A stretch of DNA of 64,000 bases from Larimichthys crocea (lineage: Eukaryota > Chordata > Actinopteri > Sciaenidae), in contig NC_040027.1 of NCBI RefSeq assembly GCF_000972845.2, positions 11,337,760 to 11,401,759 of the forward strand, read 5' to 3'. The translations under genes were made by a program, and so were the position numbers. The notes under the pieces are model-generated. The model searched no databases. It saw only the letters and a list, made by a program, of their open reading frames with translations, and was not told the origin of the DNA. How positions within the stretch are numbered: the first letter of the stretch is position 1; every line of letters begins with the position of its first letter. This document shows positions 52,401 to 63,023 of the stretch, piece after piece.

Positions 52401-54393
52401 AGACCAGGACTTCTTACAGTTACACAATAACCTGTCTCTCTTACACACAGTCCACTAACAACCTGCAGCTTCTGGTAAATATGACGAATCCTGTTGCATA
52501 ACACAATCACCAAAACTGTGTTAGTACTTACTGCTTCATTTTGTCATTCTGAGGGCCAAATCGGGGTCCTGTTGGCCCTCTCCTGGAAAACAGGCAGAAA
52601 CAAGCCAAAGTTACCAATTTAATGAAGATGTTTTTATTGTTACACACTTATTTAAAACGAAGCAGGTCTAGATTGTCAATTCAGTGCTTGAAATCTTTGC
52701 ACAAACTCACAGAAAGAAGTCTTCCTCCTCATCAGAGTCCTCCTCCAGCAGGTTTCTCTGTAAAAATTTAAAAGGTCAGATGTCATATAAGGGCATATAT
52801 TGATATTGTATGTCCCATGAGGAGAGCTGGCACCACTGCAGGCTGAAAGCTTTTCTACACAGGTCCCCAGCTCAGCGTCAGATTTTGTTGGTGATGATAT
52901 GACGATGCCAACTACAGCATGTCATTCATCTCTGGTTTTCAGTGGAAGATAAAGACCGACAAGTCTGAAGGGCTTTCATTCAGAAACAAACCCAGACTGA
53001 GCCCATTCCTGGCACTCAGAACTAGCGTTCCTCATATCGCCAGATAGCTGCTGCACTGATCGATAGATGCTGTCTCTTCTGTCTGTGTTTAGAAGGCAGA
53101 CTTGGCCAAATACACTGTTATTACAGTGCACTTATGATGACTTACTTAAAACAAAAGACTGTTGTTGCTCTGCTGCTTTGTTTGCCAGACCTCATTAAAA
53201 AGACTCCTCAACGTCGAACTTCGACAAGAACACTCAGTTTGCTGAGAAGCCCAAAAAAAACCAAAAAAGAGATCTCGCTGTAGATCACTGCCATGATCAC
53301 AACCATGCCCGGACCAGCTTCTGGCTTTAATAGGGGCAGAAAGCGGCCTGCGTAAAACGCTATTCATACGGGATTAGTGAGGACAGCTGCACTTCATTCT
53401 CACAGGAGGAGACCACAGGAGATTGGACCACTGGAAGAGTCTGTTTCTTGTTGGATGGCAGAGAGGAAGACTGTATTCACTGCTACTGGAGAAGAAAGGT
53501 CTTCATCTTCACTAGAAATGATCTATAATAAAGGACAGCAGGAGATGCTGCATGCAGGTGTGTTGTTAGAGGTTAAATCTTCAATTTTTCTGTTTAGTTT
53601 TAACCTTTTTACAACAAAGAAGGAAAAGCTGTAATGTCCATAAGTTCCAGCCAACATACAGATATTTAATCTTCTTGTAAATGCACCGTCATCTGCAGGA
53701 AAGCTGAAGGAATGGTGGCCACATGATCATAAAGAGCTTTATAAGTCGAGGCACTAACGCTCTCCTTCTGTACGGCGTCTTTCTTTCTGCTCACTGTTGA
53801 GTGTGGAAGACAGAACTGGTAACTATTATCCGAGGGACAGGAGGTAAAGGCAGTAAAAGAGAAGCAAGCACGATGGTGCAAGATGGAAGAGAACGTTTTC
53901 TTTATGTGTCCCCTTAAGCTGAGCTTTGATCGCAGGTCAACACAATAACAAAAACAGGATTAAACAAGAGGAGAGGAGGACGGGGACGGGGCAGGTGGGT
54001 GGGAGGGGACGGTTGCTCTGATGAGAAGCAGACGTTTGGCCATGGGAGTCTCGTCCTTACCTCCTTTACAAAGATCCACTTTCTTTTGTGTGTCTCTCAC
54101 TTTTTCCACTGACACTTATCGTCTTACATCAACATCTGTTTTTGACAACAATGGACAAATGTTCCAATACTCCTGACAGGCTTCTCTGGTTACTGCATAT
54201 TAATGTGTTTCTTTTCAGTGTTTAACTGAAAGCTTATGACCTTATTACGACTGCAGCGCAGACTCAAAGTCATATTTGAATAATAAGGCGCTCCTGTTTC
54301 CACTGTTCTGCAACTCTTGTGTCTCACCCTCTCGCTGCGGATGGATCCCGTGACCTCGTCGTCATTGAGGTGTCGTTTAAACTTGGGGGGCAT
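49413..54393 (-). CDS. vamp4: VAMP4 (R-SNARE of the trans-Golgi network and endosomes)
   Basis: Vesicle-associated membrane protein 4, an R-SNARE driving endosome-to-TGN and granule-maturation fusion. Seven coding exons on the - strand, in order: 54393-54328, 52757-52711, 52582-52532, 51611-51511, 49747-49668, 49572-49521, 49438-49413. They join to 140 aa (human 141). It begins [18 protein letters not shown]. Residues 23-38 ([15 protein letters not shown]) are the dileucine plus acidic cluster that sorts VAMP4 to the TGN. The SNARE motif spans about 56-110 with the zero-layer Arg77 in [12 protein letters not shown] single C-terminal membrane anchor spans about 118-137. The first coding exon starts at an acceptor with 36 bp of 5' UTR (54394-54429), so a non-coding exon lies upstream. 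The last exon carries only 8 codons including the stop. Introns 3-7 hold no other feature I can support. Confidence 0.96.
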
Positions 54394-55343
54394 GTTGTCT
54401 TCAGGCTGCTCCTCCCGATCTGGCTCCCTCTGTAGGACAGGAGGAGAAGAGGATCATGGGTTAAGGACATGCTGCGACAGGACAGTCCTCAACACATCTA
54501 CCACTAAAGTCCTGCTGCTCATACGTTAAACATAAGAGGGAGGGGAGTGATTTGACTTGCAGGCATAACCACAGCCAGGTCCAAGCCTGGGAGCTGAACA
54601 AAGAGCGCATGGACAGAGTGAGACCCTTAAACCTCAACTCGGTAACGACTACTTTAACGAGACTGGTCATGGTCAAGCAATCTGAGGAGGCCTCTGGTCC
54701 CAACGCTTCTTGTTAAACAGTCTGACTTTGTTATTGGTCACAGAGCTGGTTTCATTTCCTGTGCAATATAATATTGAAACTGGCTCTTTCATCACGCCAT
54801 CGGTCTGTGAAATACCGTTTCATACCCTGTCAATATACAAAGAAATAAAAAATATATTAATACTAATATAATAAGATATCCTAGTGAGATGTTTCCTCGT
54901 GTTTCTGGTGTGAGCAGGCGTTCACTCTCGCTCGCTACGAAAGGAAATGTCATCATCGCCTCTGGATGAAGGACTCGGCTGTGTCGGATGTGGAAAACAC
55001 GCTGTTCTTCCAATCATGCCCTCCTGAGTCCGTGTTTGGGTGTTACAAAACACAACAGTGACACAATAAAGCGCCTCGGCGACACTGAACTAAACAGCAT
55101 GCGAGACCCCAGACCCCAAAAAGTGACAATCAGGAGAGGAACAAGGCAGTCTCAATCATTCACACACCACCTCTCTCTCTCTCTCTCTCAATCCAAGAAA
55201 TCTAATTTATACCATTGAATCCAGTTCAGTCGGACACTGTGGCTTTCTCAGCAAGTGTCCGTTTCTGGCAACAGGTTCGGAAAAAGGCCTTTCAGTGGCC
55301 AGGAGAGGAGAGGAACTTTTTCCAGTAAACAGAGGAGGAGAAG

Positions 55344-55976
55344 AGAAGCAGAAGAAGGACAGCGCTCTCTATCTGAAGCAGTGACAGACAGAGAGAGAGA
55401 GAGAAGACAAGTCTAACATGTTAGGGAAGACTTCAGGAGAAAAATCAAACAATCCTGATTTGTGGCAGCAGTTTAAAGGTCAGATTTGGACAGAATAACT
55501 AATGACTGCATCATGGTAACCACAAAGACTTGAGGACTGTAGATTACTGATTAAATTAGATTAGATTATTCACAGGGAGAGGGATCCCTCCTCTGTGGCT
55601 CTTCCTGAGGTTTCTTCCACCTTTTTTTTACCTGTTAAAAGTTTTTCCTCACTCGAACCGAGGGTCTAAGGACAGAGAGCGTCACTCCCTGTACAGATTG
55701 TACAGTCGTCCCTCGCTTTCGCAGATTTTTTTGTGTAATTCTGCATGTTTTTTTGGTTTTTTTACAGTGTACTGTACAGTATGAACGCGTTCGTGTTCGG
55801 CAGCGTCAGAGGAACTGTGAAATGAGTTACTGGTCATAATTTCTTATGTGTCAAACCTCGTAGATCGATCGTTAAAATTAAATTTGTTAAAAATGTTCGG
55901 GCTTGAAAACAGGTTTTGATCTTTGGTTTCATTCACTAATACGGCATTGTACTTATTTTAGTTAAATCTGCGAAAG
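55344..55976. repeat. Duplicated composite segment, copy A (VAMP4 intron 1)
   Basis: A stretch beginning 'agaagcagaagaaggacagc' and ending around 'gttaaatctgc' is repeated with very few differences at 60252-60910 in the same orientation. Inside it is a - strand fragment (55571-55705) of the perciform repeat seen at 6403-7085, followed by 'tcgtccctcgct', which resembles a Tigger/pogo-like terminal repeat. The second copy has a longer version, 'cctcgctataacgcggttga'. Confidence 0.8.
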
Positions 55977-56825
55977 TTGTCAGTTGGTGTAACCAGTATT
56001 TTTCATAAAAATGTTTTTAATTTACAGGAAGATTCATGGGGAATAAGATGTAATCCTCTACTGCAATGTGCTAACATATTGTTTGACAGTTTATACATAA
56101 TTTGTCAAATGTTATTTAGAAAACGGCTTTCAGAATTTGTCCTGCTCTATATTGCAAAAACGCAAACAATTTTATTTAAAAATAATCCTAGTAAAATCTA
56201 TTTTCAAGTGATATATTAAAATCAAGTAACTGTTTTTACAGGTACACTTGCACACACTCTAGGTGGAAATAAAGAGGTAATATTTCTCCTTTTATTGTGG
56301 TTTACACCACTTGACATTTTCAGGGCCAAACAGTCTTTAGCTATTTGAAATTACATGAAACCAACAGAAATACAAAATATACATTTTTTGCAAACCTGAT
56401 GGAAGCTTTTAAAACTATTTATTAAAACATTTTTATAATGCAAACTCTTATTTGTCACTGACCCACACACTGCAGAATTAAAAGAAAGTAAAACAATAAA
56501 CAGACAGAAATATCTATAACCTACAACAATAAAAACAAACAAGTACGGAGAATAAAAGTGGCATGATTTATATAAAGAGTATTGTAATGTAAAGTGACCA
56601 TGACACAAATAATAATATTATTATTGCAAGAGTATTACTGCACCTTTAAGCAAATATAAAGACATAAAATATAATAATAATAAAGATAAAGCTGCAGGAC
56701 AAGAAGCTGAGTTATTGTTTTTTATTTAGCAGCTTCAGTGACTCTTTAAATAAAATAAATAAACCTGTATCAGTGATTAGCCTCATATCACGGCAGCTGT
56801 ATCTCTGGTTTCTAGCTTTAGTTTA

Positions 56826-56874
56826 CAGACAGACAGGCAGACAGACAGACAGACAGACAGACAGACAGGCAGGC

Positions 56875-56914
<40 letters not shown>
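56826..56914. repeat. Inverted (GACA)n / (TGTC)n microsatellite
   Basis: CAGA/GACA repeats with a few GGCA units (56826-56878) run directly into CTGT/TGTC repeats (56878-56914). The two halves are complementary, so one strand could fold into a hairpin of about 35 bp with almost no loop. It lies about 95 bp inside VAMP4 intron 1. Confidence 0.9.
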
Positions 56915-57007
56915 GCTTTAGTCGTTACGGGTAAAAATCAAAACAATGTGTCGGCTAACACAGTTAGCTCAGAGCTAAGGCTAACATGCTAAGCTAAAGG
57001 ATGCTAC

Positions 57008-57210
57008 CTGCTGAAGATCCGGAGCCTCGCGCTGCTGAACACACACACACACACACACACAGACACACACAGAGACACACACACACAGGTGTGTTCAGGT
57101 GTTAGTCCAGCTGGTTCAGGTGGTTCTTACGGGTCTGTAACTTTCATTTCAGAAGCTGACGGATCATTATGGATGCTAACGAGCTGCTCTGTGTCCGCCT
57201 GAGGATCAGC
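57008..57210 (-). promoter_or_regulatory. vamp4: VAMP4 non-coding first exon and promoter region (approximate)
   Basis: On the - strand a good donor (cag then GTAGCA, exon ending at 57008) follows GC-richer sequence at about 57010-57210. VAMP4 needs an upstream 5' UTR exon because its first coding exon starts at a splice acceptor. The (CA)n tract at about 57038-57088 would lie in or beside this exon. The transcription start cannot be placed from sequence alone. Confidence 0.45.
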
Positions 57211-57274
57211 TGACAGGAAACAGCTGGAGGAGGAGGCAGATGTTCACACAGACTCTATAAACAGATAAATACAT

Positions 57275-58070
57275 TTAATTAATGTTATAGACATGTTACA
57301 CTTTACTCTCTGTAGATCTGACATGTTAAAATGTAATAATAACTTTATTCATTTAGATACTATGAAATAGCAGCAGAAAAAACAACATTTAAAAGACAAT
57401 ATAAAATGTAATAAATTAATAAATTACATAGAACAACAATAAAATATAGAAAGATGAAAAACAAAAAAATTAAATAAATTCAAATTAAAAAGTTAAAAAG
57501 ATTAAATAAATAAAAAAAATATGACCAGGTCATAAAGTTAATTCAAATTCTGAAAAGTATATACAGTAAATAGAAATTTGCTTCACCTAAACCAATTACA
57601 AAAATAGTCAAGTATTTATACAGACAGTGACATTACTCAGGGATATATACACTGTTTTGGCACTTAATTAATAATATAAACATGTTAAATTAAAGTGAAC
57701 TTTCTTCGTAGATTTTACATATTTAAATATAATAATAACTTTTATTATATAGTAGATAATACAATAGCAGCAGAAAAAACAACATTTAAAAGACAATAAA
57801 TAAATAAACAAATTTAATTAATTAATAAATTAAATAGAACAACAATAAAATAAGAAAGATGAAAAACCAAAATAAATAAATTAAAATTAAAAAGTAAAAA
57901 GATGAAAAAATATATAAATATATAGGACCAGTTCGTAAAGTTAATTCAAATTCTCAAAAGTATATACAGTCAATACAAATTTGCTTCACCTAAACCAATT
58001 ACAAAAGTAGTCAAGTATTTATACAAACAGTGACATTACTCAGGGATATATGCATTGTTTATATGTACAC
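57275..58070. repeat. Diverged tandem duplication of about 400 bp
   Basis: Units of about 57275-57655 and 57665-58070 share 'agcagcagaaaaaacaacat', 'taaaagacaata', 'gaacaacaataaaata', 'aagttaattcaaattct' and 'gacattactcagggatatat' in the same order. The sequence is A/T-rich, with no coding potential. It lies between VAMP4 and RANGRF. Confidence 0.85.
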
Positions 58071-58390
58071 ATGGAAGCTAAAGCAGTGCAATGTCTGGAA
58101 AACAAGATGCTGAGGTCAGCTGAAGTTATTTTTAAGCTCAGTACTTTTATTTTATGGCTTTAATGTCCGAACAAGGACTCTTTATATATTTAACAATATA
58201 TAAATATTGTTATATCCTTATAAGAATCAGAATCACACACACACACACACACACGAGGAATTTGGCGGTTAACTGTGCTCTCAACTGTACATACAGGTAT
58301 AGACATACAGTCTAACAAGGAACATGACAGGTATACATGTATACACAAATGTACTTTGTGACTTTGGGCTTTACAAAGAAGAACAAAGAA

Positions 58391-58685
58391 GAAGAAGATA
58401 TACTTTATTAATCCCCTCAATGGGAAATTCCTTTTTCACTCAGTTTTTTTTTATTTATTTATTTATTTACATGCATTTTTTAACCCCAAACACACATATA
58501 GTACAAGTACAAGCTCACAGACATGCAAATGTGTGGAGAGAGATGGTGGAGTGATGGGCAGCCAGCCAGACCGGCACCCAGCGAGCGGTTGTGGGGGATC
58601 AGTGCCTTGCTCAAGGGTGCCTCGGCAGTGCCCAGGAGGTGAACTGGCACCTCTCCAGCTCCCAGTCCTGGACTGAGCTGCTGCT
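58391..58685 (+). repeat. Fish dispersed repeat with 'actttattaatcccc...' head
   Basis: It reads 'atatactttattaatccc', 'aatgggaaattcc', then 'cagtgccttgctcaagggtg' and 'aggtgaactggcacctctcc'. I recognise this as an abundant teleost repeat. A partial inverted copy is at 17585-17740. Confidence 0.65.
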
Positions 58686-58879
58686 GCCCCTATAAATAAA
58701 TAAATCTGATTTGATTTAAAGTGCATGAGACATGCAAAAGACAGGAAACACACACACTACATGAGTTAAAACATCTGAACCCCAGTATAATCCTCATTTT
58801 TTTATAACATTTGTATTTTTACTTTTAGTTTAGTTTTACTAAATTATCTAAATAGTTGTAGGTGTCTCTCTCTCCCTCG

Positions 58880-58977
58880 CTGTAGGTGGCAGCAGTGCGC
58901 ATGCCTCGTGTCCAGCGTGACTGAAACCAGAAGTAGAAGAAGAGCATAAAGTTTCCCCGGATCAGTTGAATCAGTGG
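58880..58977 (+). promoter_or_regulatory. rangrf: RANGRF promoter and non-coding first exon (approximate)
   Basis: An NRF1-like TGCGCATGC at 58896-58904 precedes a candidate first exon ending at 58977 with donor GTGAGT. The matching acceptor is at 59124-59125, 8 bp before the RANGRF start codon. Housekeeping genes often use NRF1 sites. The exon start is inferred. Confidence 0.45.
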
Positions 58978-59133
58978 GTGAGTTATTTGTTTATTTATTT
59001 GTTTATTTATTTGTTTATTATGACGCTTTTATAATATATTTCATTTGTATATGAGCAGGCGGTGTTGCTGCAGCTGCAGGTCGTTATAATAAACAGGCTC
59101 TGTGTTTGTTGTTGCTCCTGCACAGCCGCTCAC

Positions 59134-59757
59134 ATGGAGGTGCACGGTGCTGCAGGAGGTGCTGCAGGAGGTGCTGCTGCTCCTGCTGCTCCTGCTCCTG
59201 CTCCTGCTCGTCCTCTGTTCGGAGGAGCTCTGTCAGCCGCCCTCCCTCACAGCGCCGCGGACGTCAGCCAGCTGAGGGAGATCCCGGACAACCAGGAGGT
59301 GTTTGCCCACGCACACACCGACCAGAGCCTCATCGTGGAGCTGGTGGAGTACCAGGGTCAGGTGGCAGACCAGGACGCCGCCAGGTATCACTTTGAGGAC
59401 ATAGCAGGCAGTAACCAGGCGCTGGAGCCCGGTGCTTTCCAGGTCACCAGTGTTGTGCTCCTGCCCAAGTCTGAGCTGTCCCTGTCAGACTGCAGCTCTG
59501 CCTGGATGCTGACCGGCACGCAGCGTGTGTCCAAGTTCAACGAAGAAGCGAGGAACACGGTGACCCTCCATCTGGGGCTCTTCCGCCTGCCTCAGTTCTC
59601 CACAGAGGTCCTGATCACCTTCAACGACCCGCAGAGCATCAGCCCTGACAGCAGCAGTGCTGCCTCAGCAGGGACGCACAGGGAGCCGTGGACGGTGCAG
59701 GACTTCCAGCGCTTGTTGCAGACTCTGACTCTGCACAACCCGGGCCTGTTTGGATAG
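59134..59757 (+). CDS. rangrf: RANGRF / MOG1-like Ran-binding nuclear transport factor
   Basis: MOG1 family protein that binds Ran and promotes nucleotide release, supporting nuclear protein import. In mammals it also aids trafficking of the cardiac sodium channel Nav1.5. The 207-aa frame lies in a single exon. The MOG1 fold is recognisable from RPLFGGALSAALP (about 26-38) through IPDNQEVFAH, TDQSLIVELVEY, ARYHFEDIAG and RLPQFSTEVLITFN to the C-terminal WTVQDFQRLLQTLTLHNPGLFG. The ATG at 59134 was chosen because it lies 8 bp after a splice acceptor; an in-frame ATG at 59062 lies upstream of that acceptor. The N-terminal 27 residues are a Gly-Ala-Pro low-complexity extension made by slippage of short GC-rich units, giving about 20 residues more than human. 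Lack of introns in the coding part is unusual and could mean a retrocopy or intron loss. Confidence 0.9.
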   Translation: MEVHGAAGGAAGGAAAPAAPAPAPARPLFGGALSAALPHSAADVSQLREIPDNQEVFAHAHTDQSLIVELVEYQGQVADQDAARYHFEDIAGSNQALEPGAFQVTSVVLLPKSELSLSDCSSAWMLTGTQRVSKFNEEARNTVTLHLGLFRLPQFSTEVLITFNDPQSISPDSSSAASAGTHREPWTVQDFQRLLQTLTLHNPGLFG

Positions 59758-60139
59758 GATGACCGCTTTCTCAGCCACGTTTGGACAGAACTGAATCTGG
59801 CCTGCAGCGTTCGGCCTTTGGCTCCCAGACCTGAATGTTTTGGAAGAAATTACTTTGGGTGGTGGTCCACCTGTTCCCTCGCCACGACACCTTTAAAAAT
59901 ACATGTTCTGTTCTGCCTCTAATGTTGACTTTGTTCTGACAGTTAAAATGAACTGAAAACATCTCAATTATAAATGTTTTGAATGAAAAACCTCAATCAC
60001 ATGAATGTTTTTTAAACTAATTTCTGTTTTATGTGACAAATAACATGTCATACCTTTAAACCTTTACCTTTCCACCTTTAAAAAACAAAACTAACAACTA
60101 CTCTGTGCTCCTTTACACCTTTCTCAGCTTATGTCCTCC

Positions 60140-60186
60140 TCTGTAAGTCGCTTTGGATAAAAGCGTCTGCTAAATGCAATGTAATT
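60140..60186 (+). repeat. Teleost SINE/LINE tail
   Basis: 'taagtcgctttggataaaag' followed by 'cgtctgctaaatg' is a signature of a very common fish non-LTR tail. It sits in the RANGRF 3' UTR. Confidence 0.75.
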
Positions 60187-60199
60187 TCATAGACATTCA

Positions 60200-60205
60200 A
60201 ATAAA
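60200..60205 (+). other. rangrf: Candidate RANGRF poly(A) signal
   Basis: AATAAA lies 440 bp after the RANGRF stop and just after the SINE-like tail. It is the most convincing signal before the duplicated segment begins at 60252. Confidence 0.55.
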
Positions 60206-60251
60206 GGTTTCCTCATCCTCCTTGTTTATGCCTCTCACTTTATCTTACTCC

Positions 60252-60910
60252 AGAAGCAGAAGAAGGACAGCGCTCTCTATCTGAAGCAGTGACAGACACA
60301 GAGAGACAGAGACAGAGAGAAGACAAGTCTAACATGTTAGGGAAGACTTCAGGAGAAAAATCAAACAATCCTGATTTGTGGCAGCGGTTTAAAGGTCAGA
60401 TTTGGACAGAATAACCAATGACTGCATCATGGAAACCACAAAGACTTGAGGACTGTAGATTACTGATTAAATTAGATTCATTCACAGGGAGAGGGATCCC
60501 TCCTCTGTGGCTCTTCCTGAGGTTTCTTCCGCTTTTTTTCCCTGTTAAAAGTTTTTCCTCACTCGAACCGAGGGTCTAAGGACAGAGAGCGTCACTCCCT
60601 GTACAGGTTGTACAGTCGTCCCTCGCTATAACGCGGTTGACTTTTCGCAGACTTGCTGTTTCGTGTAATTTTGCATGCTTTTTTATTTTATTTTCTACAG
60701 CGTACTGTACAGTATGAACGTGCGTTGTGTTCGGCAGCGTCAGAGGAACTGTGAAATGAGTTACTGGTAATAATTTCTTATGTGTCAAACCTCGTAGATC
60801 GATCATTAAAATTAAATTTGTTAAAAATGTTCGTGCTTGAAAACAGGTTCTGATCTTTGGTTTCATTTACTAATACAGTATTGTACTTATTTTTGTTAAA
60901 TCTGCAAAGG
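60252..60910. repeat. Duplicated composite segment, copy B
   Basis: Counterpart of 55344-55976, same orientation. It includes the reversed perciform repeat fragment (60486-60612) and a longer Tigger/pogo-like end ('ctcgctataacgcggttgac'), part of which copy A lacks. The presence of the same flanking, non-repeat-like sequence on both sides argues for one composite element or a segmental duplication rather than two independent insertions. Confidence 0.8.
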
Positions 60911-62107
60911 TTTGAACTTTGAGAGTGTTTAAATAAGAGAGGAACGTGAGAAAATGTCTGAGAAAAGTGTATGCCTCTCACTTTATCTTACTCCAACACT
61001 CTAACACCGTCCTTTAGCATGTTTTTATCCTCACAGATGTCAATTCAAACTGCCAAAAGAGAGCAGAGCCTAATGCACAACTCTCCCCTTACAGGACCAC
61101 TAAAGATTCACTTGCTAACACCTCTTCTGTACTCCAAAAACTCCAAAAACAAAACTTAAAAACATACAAGCAATGGCAAAAAAAAAAAATCAAAGCAGAA
61201 GTCAGAAGGTTAAATTGAGAAGTGAGATTCCACTCATAAACTCCCCCGTGGAACCGTTTGCAAATGCAGCTCGTATCCACAGAGCCTTCAGTGTCTTCAG
61301 TAGAACTTGAGTTTAGTAATAAACAGTGAAAGTTGAGAGGACCAGTCTCAGCAGGAATATGTATTAGGTCAACTGTTTCCAACATTTACTGCTGTGCCCT
61401 CATGGTGGAATAATTCATTAGCCTGAACTTGGAGAAACCTTGAAAAGATCCAATCCAATGGTGAGTTTGGTGAAACAAAATTTATGGAATGGAAATTGAC
61501 CCTCATTAACTGCTGCTTTGAAACTAATACCAGGCCTGCAATCTTACAGCATGTAATAGATGTTATTTTCCTCAGTTAGGCGTGCCATTGTTTGAAGAAA
61601 GTCAAAACAGTTTTCCCTCGAGTTAGATAAAACTCCACATAGCGAGGGATTTCAGGTAAGTCTTGAATAAGAAATAAAGAGGAAGTACAGTCTGTCCCCC
61701 CGAAGCCACATCAAACCCTTCTCATCCTCTGGTGCAATCACGACGGATTAAGATCTCATAAAGTCAGGCATCTTTTCCTCTCAGTGATCCCAGTGTAGCA
61801 CATTCCTTCATTAACCACAACAGCAAAAAAACAGTGACTACCTTGGACAAACACGCCGTTATTGGTTCTCTTTGTAATAAAGTATGAAAACATCCTGTCT
61901 TTCAGACCTGATGAGGGGTTTGGAACATCTTAGGTATCCGACTTTAAGGTCAGGCCAGGAGAAATTGTTTGAGGCATTATGGCTTTTTCCAGGTCTTGAA
62001 AACAGCCCATTACAGAGAGAGGCTGCTGGGTTACTATCGTGCAGAGTGGTGAACAGTTTAACAAGAGAATAATTGTCTCTTTATAGGATATTCCAGATCT
62101 AGATCTA
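60911..62107. other. Intergenic sequence downstream of RANGRF
   Basis: AT-rich sequence with no recognised gene. The phrase 'actccacatagcgagggatt' at about 61632-61651 faintly resembles the Tigger-like end in the duplicated segment, in reverse. Confidence 0.4.
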
Positions 62108-62110
62108 TTA

Positions 62111-63023
62111 CACTGGGGAACAATTTTTCAAACAAATTCTGTTGAATTAGATTTTTATGCTGATTCCAAAATTGCAGTCAGGTTGAATTAGATTTTTATG
62201 CTGATTCCAAAATTGCAGTCAGTTTTTTTCCAGCATGTCAAGTTTTTTCCACTGATTAGATGTAGTGAGACTTGTCAGCTGATTACGATTGGACTCATCT
62301 ACAGCTACGTGGCCACTTGTTTGTGCAGTCACAGTTGAAACAGTGCGGTGAGAGGTGTGTGCAGCTCCCAATAGGTCAGTACTGTCAATATCTGCAAACA
62401 GAAAGCTGGCATAGTAGAATGAAGAGGATTGGTGCTGGCTTTTCTGTTTTAACTATGGGTATATCGTCTATTTAGTTTGATGCTGTTTTTGTAGTTTTCA
62501 AAGCTTGTAACTATTCCATCTTAGTGTTTTATTTCCATAGGTATATATCTCCTTTGTTCCAGATCATGTCTGCTCCTACAACCCTGACTCCTTTTGCTAT
62601 ATTTGTGCTAGTTTCACCATTCCAAGTCAGAGGAAAGCAAACAACAGTGCATTTGTCAAACAAGCATATTTTGCATATTTTATAGTAAAACTCTGTGATC
62701 AAGACAACAAGCCATGGGCCCCTCACAAAGTGTGCAAGCAGTGTGTGGAGAGTTTACGGATGTGGACCAAAGGAACACGTGAAAAGTTGCATTTGGTATC
62801 CCCGTGGTTTGCCGAGAGCAAAAAGATCATTGCACAGACTGTAACTTTTGTTTAGTGAAAACAAGCACATATCTGTTCAGTAGAGTATTTCTCATATTTT
62901 TTAAGAAAACAAGGATCCAGTAGTTCAAAAACTTGACGTGATTGAGAAAAACTGAGATCAGTTTTGGATTCCACACCCAAAAATTTTTTAAGACCTAACG
63001 CAACAAAAATTGTGTTCCCCAGT
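62111..63023. mobile_element. DNA transposon with CACTG-type terminal inverted repeats
   Basis: The left end 'cactggggaacaattttt' (62111-62128) is matched by the reverse complement of the right end, 'cactggggaacacaattttt' (about 63004-63023), with one 2-base difference. TTA flanks both ends, a possible 3-bp target duplication. CACTR ends with a 3-bp duplication are typical of the EnSpm/CACTA superfamily, so that is my tentative assignment. At about 913 bp it is too short to be autonomous. It contains a perfect 41-bp tandem duplication (62141-62181 and 62182-62222) and a broken Cys-rich ORF. Confidence 0.7.
62562..62890 (+). pseudogene. Frameshifted Cys-rich ORF fragment inside the transposon
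   Basis: One frame reads ...FCYIC...(about 45 residues)...WAPHKVCKQCVESLRMW, then stops at 62853-62855. A neighbouring frame from about 62798 continues as GIPVVCREQKDHCTDCNFC. Together these form a chain of CxxC pairs with a conserved-looking 'DQD..WAPH.VC..C' core. I recall such proteins as multi-copy, uncharacterised, transposon-associated families in animals, but cannot name the family. The reading frame is broken, so it is a relic. Confidence 0.45.

Noticed and set aside
59106..59396. Cys/Arg-rich alternative frame over RANGRF
   Set aside because: It is an out-of-frame reading of the GC-rich slippage tract; the MOG1 frame is clearly the real one.
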